Positions 1 to 6,926 of a stretch of 64,000 nucleotides of DNA are shown here, piece after piece. The stretch comes from Planctomycetota bacterium (GTDB lineage Bacteria > Planctomycetota > B15-G4), in assembly GCA_029259745.1 (NCBI GenBank), contig JAJDEO010000020.1:1-64000 (forward strand). Direction: 5' to 3'. Position 1 is the first letter of the stretch. Each line of letters starts with the position of its first letter. Under the pieces are notes generated by a model that was given only the letters and a program-made list of their open reading frames with translations, ran no database searches and was not told the origin of the DNA. The position numbers and the translations under genes are program-made.

Positions 1-1
1 A

Positions 2-199
2 GCCGCCGAGCAGGGCCGCATCGAGACGCTGTTGCTCCGGTGCGACGGGCTCTCCCGCGTGGGGGAGACGGCGCCGGAGGTGCAGCGTGACCGCCTCGAT
101 CTGGCTCTGCACCGCGCCCTAGCGACCGGCGCCAAGGTCGAACCGATCCGCGAGGGCGAACTCGATGGCACGGAGCTTTGCGCGCTCTTGCGGTACTGA
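2..199 (+). CDS. C-terminal end of a baeRF (archaeo-eukaryotic release-factor-like) family protein, 5' truncated by window
   Basis: The window opens inside a gene: frame 2 is open from the first base to a TGA at 197-199 and gives 65 residues. The segment begins with AAEQGRIETLLL, continues through a helix with the pattern LDLALHRALATGAKVE and ends in ELCALLRY. This 'GR-v-TLLv ... tGg-V ... aAlLRy' layout is typical of the last domain of bacterial archaeo-eukaryotic release-factor-like (baeRF) proteins, which are thought to act on or near the ribosome. Everything upstream lies outside the window, so the subfamily cannot be judged. The family call rests on this motif pattern only. Confidence 0.6.
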   Translation, partial: AAEQGRIETLLLRCDGLSRVGETAPEVQRDRLDLALHRALATGAKVEPIREGELDGTELCALLRY

Positions 200-815
200 C
201 GCATTCGGCGACCGCGCCGGCGATCGTCTTCGCGTTGATGCGGCCGCCGCGGGAGGCGGTTGCGCGAGGTGGTCATCCGCGGCCGATGATCGAGCGGTGA
301 GCGAGGTGACGCACGTCGCCGACGGTGCGGGGACAGGTATCAAAGAACCTCCACCCGCGCCGCTTTTCCACACCGTTCGTGAACAGTTCTCCCACCGCGG
401 TTCGGTGCTTTTGGACCGCTCTGTGAGGCGGGCACGTACCACCTCGGTGTCTCTCGAACGCGGGCGCTCGATTCGGGCCTGGCGAGGCAGTAGCGTGGTT
501 CACGGCACGGCGGTTGGGAACTCTCGTGCTGATCAGCCCGCACGTCTTCGGAGGTTGCCGGGCGCGCATCGTCTCACCAGGGCACGTGTCGGGCTCTGAC
601 GCCTGCGGTTCGCCGCGTGCGTTGGCGCATGGGGCGGGTGTCTCGATTCGAGCGCGACCGTCGGTTCGAGCCTTCGAGGTCTGCGGGGACCCATGCGGTG
701 CCAGGGCGTCCCGAATCGGGATCGCGCCCCTTCCGGTCTGCTGAACGACCGTTTTCTCAGCTTGGTCGCTCGAAAACCGGATGCCGCACGTTACGCTACA
801 TCTGGTTGGTGGAGG

Positions 816-844
816 TTGACGACCCACTACGTCTAGCATATTGG
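816..844 (+). promoter_or_regulatory. Candidate sigma-70-type promoter for nrdAB
   Basis: TTGACG at 816-821 is followed after exactly 17 bases by TATTGG at 839-844. The -35 matches the consensus well and the -10 only moderately. It lies about 230 bases upstream of the chosen nrdA start, leaving room for a long leader. This is a prediction from sequence alone. Confidence 0.35.
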
Positions 845-942
845 CCGTGGATCCATGGATTCTTGGCCTCCGAGTGTTCCGCCTGGCAGCGGGGGCTCGG
901 ATCGCATGACGGTGGGCGTCACCACGGTGCTCGAGAGATCAG

Positions 943-1003
943 CCCCCGGAGCGGGGGAGGCTCGCGGTATCGCCCACCAAGTCGCCCCGTTTCGGGGGCT
1001 TGG
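943..1003 (+). promoter_or_regulatory. Two consecutive GC-rich hairpins in the nrdA leader
   Basis: CCCCCG at 943-948 pairs with CGGGGG at 952-957 around a three-base loop. A second hairpin pairs CCAAG (977-981) with CTTGG (999-1003) and CCCCG (985-989) with CGGGG (993-997) around TTT. They end 67 bases before the nrdA start and neither has a T-run, so a leader structure is more likely than a terminator. No known riboswitch family was recognised. Confidence 0.4.
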
Positions 1004-1070
1004 GTTTGCGCCCCGGCCCCTTCGTTCGCCGGCTCGACCCGCCCTGGGTCCGGCCATGCAGGAGAGTCAC

Positions 1071-3491
1071 GTGCCCCGACCCATCGCACCGGCCCCCGGT
1101 GCCCCGACGTCCACCGCCGCATCCGCAGGAGGACAGTCGACCGGCAACGACGTGCCGCCCACGCGCATGCGCGTGACGAAGCGCAGCGGACACACCGAGC
1201 CGGTTGACGTGAACAAGATCGTGCGGGCCGTGGAACGGTCGGCGGGCGGGCTTGTCGACGTCGATCCGATGCGCGTGGCGACGCGCACGATCAGCGGCCT
1301 CTACGACGGGGCGACGACACAGGAACTCGACATCCTCTCGATCCAGACGGCGGCGTCGCTGATCGCCGAGGAGCCGCAGTACTCGCGCCTGGCCGCGCGG
1401 CTGCTGGCCGTCTACATCCGCAAGGAGGTCCGCAACCAGGACATCCAGTCGTTCTCGCAGTCGATCAAGGTCGGCGTCGACAAGGGGCTCATCGCCCCGG
1501 CAGTCGGTGAGTTCGTCGCGAAGAACTGCCGCAAGCTCGACGACGCGATCGACGGCGAGCGCACGGACGAGTTCGAGTACTTCGGGCTGCGTACCGTCTA
1601 CGACCGCTACCTGCTCGTCGACCCCGAGTCGCGCAACGCGACCGAGACGCCGCAGTACTTCTTCATGCGCGTCGCCTGCGGCCTCTCGCAGTCGCCAAGC
1701 GAGGCGATCGCGTTCTACAAGCTCATCTCGTCGCTGCGCTACATGCCCAGCTCGCCGACGCTCTTCAACTCCGGCAGCCTGCGCAGCCAGCTCTCGTCGT
1801 GCTACCTGCTCGACTCGCCGGCCGACGACCTCACGGCGATCTACCAGCGCTACAACGACGTCGCGCAGCTCAGCAAGTTCGCCGGCGGCATCGGTCTCGC
1901 CTACCACCGCGTGCGCGCGAAGGGTTCGCTCATCCGCGGCACGAACGGCCACAGCAACGGCATCGTGCCGTGGCTCAAGACGCTCGACTCGTCGGTCGCT
2001 GCCGTCAACCAGGGCGGCCGTCGCAAGGGCGCCTGCTGTGTCTACCTCGAAACCTGGCACGCCGACATCGACGAGTTCCTCGAGCTGCGTGACAACACCG
2101 GCGACGACTCGCGCCGCACGCACAACCTCAACCTCGCCAACTGGGTGCCCGACCTCTTCATGGAGCGCGTCGAGGCCGACGCCGAGTGGTCGCTGTTCGA
2201 TCCGAAGGTCGTCCCGCACTTCACGGACCTCTTCGGTGACGAGTTCCGCGCGGCCTACGAAGACGCCGAGAAGGCCGGCAAGTTCCTGCGTCAGGTCAAG
2301 GCGCGCGACCTCTACGCGCGCATGATGCGCGCCCTCGCCCAGACCGGCAACGGCTGGATGACGTTCAAGGACCACAGCAACAACAAGTGCAACCAGACGG
2401 CCGAGCCCGGCAACGTGGTGCACCTGTCGAACCTGTGCACCGAGATCCTCGAGGTCACGTCGCAGGACGAAACCGCCGTCTGCAACCTCGGCTCGATCAA
2501 CCTCGGCCGCTTCGTACTCGACGACGGCACGTTCGACTTCGAGTCGCTCGGCAAGGTCGCGCGCACGGCCGTGACGTTCCTCGACCGCGTGATCGATATC
2601 AACTATTACCCGACCGACGCGGCGGCGTCCTCGAACAGCGCCTGGCGCCCGGTGGGCCTCGGTGTCATGGGCCTGCAGGATGTCTTCTTCAAGCTGCGCC
2701 TTCCGTTCGACTCGCCCGAGGCGCTCGAGCTGTCCACGCGCATCCAGGAGGAGGTCTACCTCAACGCCGTCACGCGTTCGTGCGACCTCGCCGAAGACAG
2801 CGGCGCCCATCCGAACTTCAGCAAGACGCGCGCGGCTCGCGGCGATCTGCAGTTCGACCTCTGGGGCGTCACGCCAACGCAGACGAAGCGTTGGGCGAAG
2901 CTCAAGAAGCGCATCGCCGAGAACGGCCTGCGCAACTCGCTGCTGCTCGCGATCGCGCCCACCGCCACGATCGGCTCGATCACGGGCGCGTACGAGTGCA
3001 TCGAGCCGCAGGTCAGCAACCTCTTCAAGCGTGAGACGCTGTCCGGCGACTTCCTGCAGATCAACCGCTACCTCGTGCGTGACCTCAAGGAGCGCGGGAT
3101 GTGGACGGACGACGTGCGCAACGAGATCAAGAAGGCCGAGGGTTCGGTGCAGAACGTCGCCGTGATCCCGGCCGAGCTGAAGGTGCTCTACCGCACGGCG
3201 TGGGAGCTGCCGCAGAAAGCGCTGATCGACCTCGCCGCTGCGCGCGGCCCCTACATCGACCAGAGCCAGTCGCTGAACCTGTTCATCGAGAACCCCGTGA
3301 TCGGGAAGCTCTCGTCGATGTACATGTACGCCTGGAAGAAGGGCGTCAAGACCACGTACTACCTGCGCTCGCGTCCCGCCACGCGCATCCGTCAGACGAC
3401 CACGGGCGGATCCGGCGAAGCATCCACCACCGACGCCGACGCCGTCGCCTGTTCACTCGAGAACCCCGAGTCCTGTGAGAGCTGTCAGTAG
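1071..3491 (+). CDS. nrdA: Class Ia ribonucleoside-diphosphate reductase, large (R1, alpha) subunit
   Basis: NrdA reduces ribonucleoside diphosphates to deoxyribonucleotides, using the radical made by NrdB. I place the start at GTG 1071, because AGGAG at 1059-1063 lies seven bases upstream; the frame stays open back to 855, but that part looks untranslated. The product is 806 residues. An ATP-cone occupies roughly residues 33-125 (RVTKRSGHTEP), so allosteric control by dATP/ATP is expected. Active-site elements are visible: LSSCYLLD near residue 243, NLCTEI near 456 and AVCNLGSINL near 471. A C-terminal redox pair, CESCQ, can be re-reduced by thioredoxin or glutaredoxin. nrdB begins at the base after the stop codon. 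Confidence 0.96.
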   Translation: MPRPIAPAPGAPTSTAASAGGQSTGNDVPPTRMRVTKRSGHTEPVDVNKIVRAVERSAGGLVDVDPMRVATRTISGLYDGATTQELDILSIQTAASLIAEEPQYSRLAARLLAVYIRKEVRNQDIQSFSQSIKVGVDKGLIAPAVGEFVAKNCRKLDDAIDGERTDEFEYFGLRTVYDRYLLVDPESRNATETPQYFFMRVACGLSQSPSEAIAFYKLISSLRYMPSSPTLFNSGSLRSQLSSCYLLDSPADDLTAIYQRYNDVAQLSKFAGGIGLAYHRVRAKGSLIRGTNGHSNGIVPWLKTLDSSVAAVNQGGRRKGACCVYLETWHADIDEFLELRDNTGDDSRRTHNLNLANWVPDLFMERVEADAEWSLFDPKVVPHFTDLFGDEFRAAYEDAEKAGKFLRQVKARDLYARMMRALAQTGNGWMTFKDHSNNKCNQTAEPGNVVHLSNLCTEILEVTSQDETAVCNLGSINLGRFVLDDGTFDFESLGKVARTAVTFLDRVIDINYYPTDAAASSNSAWRPVGLGVMGLQDVFFKLRLPFDSPEALELSTRIQEEVYLNAVTRSCDLAEDSGAHPNFSKTRAARGDLQFDLWGVTPTQTKRWAKLKKRIAENGLRNSLLLAIAPTATIGSITGAYECIEPQVSNLFKRETLSGDFLQINRYLVRDLKERGMWTDDVRNEIKKAEGSVQNVAVIPAELKVLYRTAWELPQKALIDLAAARGPYIDQSQSLNLFIENPVIGKLSSMYMYAWKKGVKTTYYLRSRPATRIRQTTTGGSGEASTTDADAVACSLENPESCESCQ

Positions 3492-4697
3492 ATGATCCGC
3501 TACGACCCCGAGAAGACGCCGGCCGCCGCGCCGGCACCCGCCATCGATCCCACGATCGATCCCCACGCCGGTCCTGTCGACCGTGGGCTGGGTGGCTCGC
3601 CTGAAGATGCGATCTCGGCCGGCAACCGCCTGCCGGTCGACAAGGAACTCGTCGAGGGCGACAAGTCGTCGCAGGGCGAAAGCCGCCGGGACGGGCAGGC
3701 GCTGCTCGATCCGGGGATGGACCTCACGCTGCGTCCGATGCGCTACCCGGTCTTCTACGAGATGTACCGCGACGCCATCAAGAACACCTGGACGGTGGAG
3801 GAGGTCGACTTCTCAACCGACCTCGTCGACCTCCAGAGCCGTTTGCAGTCGGCCGAGAAGCACCTCGTCAGCCGGCTCGTGGCGTTCTTCGCGACGGGTG
3901 ATTCGATCGTCGCGAATAACCTCGTGCTGAACCTCTACAAGCACATCAACGCGCCCGAGGCGCGGATGTACCTGTCGCGGCAGCTCTACGAGGAAGCGCT
4001 GCACGTGCAGTTCTATCTCACGCTGCTCGACAACTACATCCCTGACGTCGCCGAGCGCGAACAGGCCTTCGCGGCCATCCACAACGTGCCGTCGATCGCG
4101 CGCAAGGGCGAGTTCTGCCTCAAGTGGATCGACTCGATCGACGAGCTCGACGTGGTCGACACGAAGGCCAAGCGTCGGCAGTTCCTGCTGAACATGATCT
4201 GCTTCGGGTCGTGCATCGAAGGGCTGTTCTTCTACGCGGCCTTCGCCTACGTCTACTTCATGCGCAGCAAGGGTCTGCTGGCCGGCCTCGCCTCGGGCAC
4301 CAACTGGGTCTTCCGCGACGAATCGATGCACATGGCGTTCTCGCTGCAGGTCATCGAGACCGTGCGCAAGGAAGAGCCCGACCTCTTCGACGATGAACTC
4401 GAGTCGCAGGTCGAGCAGATGATCGCCGAGGCGATCGACTGCGAAGTGGCCTTTGCCGAAGACGTGCTCGGCGGCGGCGTGTCAGGCATGTCCACGAAGG
4501 ACATGCGCACGTACCTCCAGTTCGTGGCCGACCAACGCTTCGAGAACCTCGGCTACAAGAAGCGCTACAACGTGAAGAACCCCTTCGGCTTCATGGAGCT
4601 CCAGGACGTCCAAGAGCTCGCAAACTTCTTCGAGCGCCGCGTCTCGGCCTACCAGCACGGCGTCACGGGCGAAGTGTCCTTCGACGAGGACTTCTAA
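3492..4697 (+). CDS. nrdB: Class Ia ribonucleoside-diphosphate reductase, small (R2, beta) subunit
   Basis: NrdB houses the metal cofactor and tyrosyl radical needed by NrdA. The ATG abuts the nrdA stop, so the two are translationally coupled. The 401-residue product has the expected carboxylate/histidine ligands: Asp in ATGDSIV, Glu/His in EEALH, Glu in CIEGLFF and Glu/His in RDESMH. A Tyr lies four residues after the first ligand His (HVQFY), the position of the radical tyrosine, so this looks like a classical Tyr-radical R2. The tail ends FDEDF, like R2 tails that dock on R1. The first 75 or so residues are Pro/Ala/Asp-rich and form an extension not needed for the fold. Confidence 0.96.
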   Translation: MIRYDPEKTPAAAPAPAIDPTIDPHAGPVDRGLGGSPEDAISAGNRLPVDKELVEGDKSSQGESRRDGQALLDPGMDLTLRPMRYPVFYEMYRDAIKNTWTVEEVDFSTDLVDLQSRLQSAEKHLVSRLVAFFATGDSIVANNLVLNLYKHINAPEARMYLSRQLYEEALHVQFYLTLLDNYIPDVAEREQAFAAIHNVPSIARKGEFCLKWIDSIDELDVVDTKAKRRQFLLNMICFGSCIEGLFFYAAFAYVYFMRSKGLLAGLASGTNWVFRDESMHMAFSLQVIETVRKEEPDLFDDELESQVEQMIAEAIDCEVAFAEDVLGGGVSGMSTKDMRTYLQFVADQRFENLGYKKRYNVKNPFGFMELQDVQELANFFERRVSAYQHGVTGEVSFDEDF

Positions 4698-4728
4698 GCC
4701 CGGCGAAGCTGCCTGACCGCGAAGTCAG

Positions 4729-4762
4729 CCGCGCCCCCGCCGAGAGATCGGCGGGGGCGCGG
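4729..4762 (+). terminator. Strong hairpin terminator after nrdB
   Basis: A perfect 15-bp stem (4729-4743 paired with 4748-4762) closes on a GAGA tetraloop 31 bases after the nrdB stop. The stem is extremely GC-rich. No clear T-tract follows, which is common in GC-rich genomes, so termination may be helped by Rho. Confidence 0.75.
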
Positions 4763-4842
4763 TGCGTTGGGGGGGCGGCGTTTGTCGACGGTTCGCCGCG
4801 GCCGGGCTTCGCTGAAGTGACCTAGACGATTCGCCTTCGGCC

Positions 4843-5157
4843 GTGCCGGGCGGGGGCGGCGGGCCACGCCGCAGCCTCATCGTCCATGACGTCCACCACC
4901 TGCTCACGGGCTACGGCACTGACTTCCTCGGCGAACTCGAACTCGCGGGCTGGGAGCTGGGTAGCGGTGGGTGCTCGTGGAGCTTCGTGTTCTGGGCCGA
5001 CCGGACGGTTGCGGCACTCATCGGGCTCGTCGTTTCGCCGAAGCGCGTCTTTGCGGCGATCCGGCGCGGTCGGACTTGCCGGAATCTGTTCGGGCGCGAC
5101 ACGGACGAGGTGTTGGGTCTCGACTTCGAGGTGTTGAAGCGCGGCGTGCTGGGCTGA
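4843..5157 (+). pseudogene. 3' remnant of a Coq4-like (ubiquinone-biosynthesis COQ4 family) gene
   Basis: The 104-residue frame contains HDVHHLLTGYGTDFLGE, close to the HDxxHvLtGYxTDxxGE signature of Coq4-family proteins, followed by a Trp/Phe-rich segment and a plausible C-terminus. Coq4 relatives are usually over 200 residues and carry an N-terminal helical half that is absent here. The same frame has a stop at 4813-4815, and only a weak GTG (4843) with a Gly-rich start is available. It begins 80 bases after the nrdB terminator. I interpret it as a 5'-deleted remnant; a genuine short protein is the alternative. Confidence 0.5.
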
Positions 5158-5511
5158 CGCCGCGTCGGCCGTGTCGGCCGTTGTCGCGCTGGCGTTGATT
5201 GCCGCGCGACCGCGCCGTGCGAGAGGCCGTCAACGTGGGGTCATGAAGTCGACACGCGCTCGCGTTCCCGAAGCACGAGGCGCGCGCGGCAGACGTCATC
5301 CGGCTGACACAGCCCGCGTGGTGTGGCTCGTTCGGTGGCGTTGCAAGTCGTTTCGTGAGTTGAGCGGTCGCGGAACAGAGCACTTCTTAAAAGTGCTTCA
5401 GAGATTCGAGCCGCTTACTCAGTGCGTGCTCATGCTCTGACTTCGTCCCGGCCAGGAATGAAGTGCGCGTGGTTGTCGTCCACACACCTCACTCCTCGAA
5501 AGGGCACGACG
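5158..5511. other. Intergenic region upstream of a secreted protein gene
   Basis: No gene is supported in these 354 bases. A hairpin at 5378-5398 (GAGCACTT/AAGTGCTT around five bases) is the only obvious structure and could be a terminator for the upstream remnant or an operator for the gene at 5512. Confidence 0.5.
5378..5398. promoter_or_regulatory. Short inverted repeat, candidate operator or terminator
   Basis: GAGCACTT (5378-5385) faces AAGTGCTT (5391-5398) across CTTAA. It lies 114 bases upstream of the ATG at 5512 in an AT-richer patch than its surroundings. No T-run follows. Confidence 0.3.
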
Positions 5512-6870
5512 ATGAACATGGGCATTCGGACAACGAAGCGAAGCTGCATTCGATGGGGGATCGGCCTTTCACTCGTCGCGACTGTGGCGATCGGCGCCAG
5601 CTCTGGCTCGCAGGCTTCCGACGAAGATTCACTGCATGGCGAGCTCTTCAGGCAACTCGACGCCGACTATGGGCGGCACGACGAGTCACGCGAGAGCTGG
5701 CCGATGATCCAGCAAGTCGTTGCAGCTGTCGGCGAAGATGTCCTGCGGAGTGATGCTTACTACGACGCGGTGGAGGCCGAGCCGGGTGACGCGCACTGGG
5801 ACGAAGCGCTCGCCCTGTATGCACGCCATCGCACGGCCGTCGAGGTCGCTGTGGAGGCGGGGCGGCGCGAGCGGCTTGGTCGCCCTTACTCCGCGCGGGC
5901 GCTCGACGTCAGCTGGATGGAGCACTTCACAACGGCGGGCGACATTCCCCGCGCGTGGAAGTACGCAGTACGCGTCGTTCGGGCCGAGGCCGATCCGGGC
6001 CCCTTCCCCGACATCTCGTACATGGAGTTCATCGACATGCTCCACGTCGCAAGCTTGGTCCGCATGAGTGCGCGCGTCGCGGAGGCTGAAGGGGACGTCC
6101 GCGTGGCGTTCGAGCGGCTCGATGCCACGGCCGGACTCGCGCGGCAGATGGTCGAACGCGGGCTCGTGATCGAGCGCGCGATCGGCACGTCGCTGAGTGT
6201 GATGGCTCAGCGAGCGCTACGCCCGTTTCTTGTGCGTCATCGTGCGACGTGGGACGCGGACGAGCTTGCGCGATTCGCAGACTCGCACATCTGCCGGCTC
6301 GAGCTTGCGACCTTGGAGGACACGATGGAGTGCGAGTGGCGGATGATCGAGGCGACAGCCGGCGCGTTCTTCAGCGACGACGGTCGCGGAGATGGCGAGA
6401 TCTTGGTCGGTGAAGCGCAGGCGTTCCTAACGTCCAGCGTGTTGAGCTCGGAGGACTTCGCGGAGATCACGTCCGCCCACGCAGGCCGCCGGGAAACGCT
6501 CGAGCGGATTCGGAAACTCTACGACGCATCGATCCGTGCCGCTGCCGACCCCGCGCTGGCGACCGTCATCAGCGACCTCGAAGGTGCACTCGAACCGACG
6601 CGCCACCAGCTCGGGAAGTTATGCGCGACGGACTTCTCCTCGACGAGGGTGCATGACGCCCTGGCGCGGGCCCACGTCGAACAGGAAGCAACGGTTGCGA
6701 CGATTGAGCTCCTGCGCTTCCGCGCCGAGCACGGCACCTGGCCGTCGTCCTTCGCTGAGCTCATGGGCATCACCGATCCCGGCGCGACATCACTGCGCTT
6801 CGACGGCGTCATCGACGGGGACATGCCGCGCATCGTCAGCTCGTCGTACGACCTGTCCTCATACCCCTGA
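5512..6870 (+). CDS. Secreted protein of unknown function
   Basis: I chose ATG 5512 because GAAAGGG lies just upstream and the translation then starts with a clean signal peptide: basic MNMGIRTTKRSC, a hydrophobic core (GIGLSLVATVAIGA) and a small-residue cleavage region near SQAS. The 452-residue product is helix-rich and acidic, without transmembrane segments after the signal. Near the C-terminus, IELLRFRAEHGTWPSSFAEL resembles the 'lyR-ehG-yP-sl-eL' stretch seen in many planctomycete exported proteins and in pilin-like proteins. No enzymatic motif was recognised. The gene is monocistronic and converges with the minus-strand gene ending at 6927. Confidence 0.75.
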   Translation: MNMGIRTTKRSCIRWGIGLSLVATVAIGASSGSQASDEDSLHGELFRQLDADYGRHDESRESWPMIQQVVAAVGEDVLRSDAYYDAVEAEPGDAHWDEALALYARHRTAVEVAVEAGRRERLGRPYSARALDVSWMEHFTTAGDIPRAWKYAVRVVRAEADPGPFPDISYMEFIDMLHVASLVRMSARVAEAEGDVRVAFERLDATAGLARQMVERGLVIERAIGTSLSVMAQRALRPFLVRHRATWDADELARFADSHICRLELATLEDTMECEWRMIEATAGAFFSDDGRGDGEILVGEAQAFLTSSVLSSEDFAEITSAHAGRRETLERIRKLYDASIRAAADPALATVISDLEGALEPTRHQLGKLCATDFSSTRVHDALARAHVEQEATVATIELLRFRAEHGTWPSSFAELMGITDPGATSLRFDGVIDGDMPRIVSSSYDLSSYP

Positions 6871-6926
6871 TGCTGCGCGACGACGGTGCGGGGTGATCCA
6901 CGCGTGGGCAAGACCGGCGTCGTCCC

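Larger units (their letters stand above)
200..1070. other. Intergenic region upstream of nrdA (871 bp), no convincing gene
   Basis: Open frames here overlap on both strands and give Arg/Pro/Ser-rich translations without recognisable domains, so I treat them as shadows. The last 260 bases hold a candidate promoter (816-844) and two hairpins (943-957, 977-1003) that could form a structured nrdA leader. No NrdR-box pair and no cobalamin riboswitch core was recognised by eye. Confidence 0.6.

Noticed and set aside
165..839. Several overlapping open frames on both strands (144 and 188 codons)
   Set aside because: They have no domain or good start, are Arg/Pro/Ser-rich, and contradict one another; treated as non-coding.
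939..2810. 623-codon open frame on the minus strand opposite nrdA
   Set aside because: It is antisense to a certain nrdA gene, and its Arg/Val/Glu-rich composition is typical of the shadow frame in GC-rich coding DNA.
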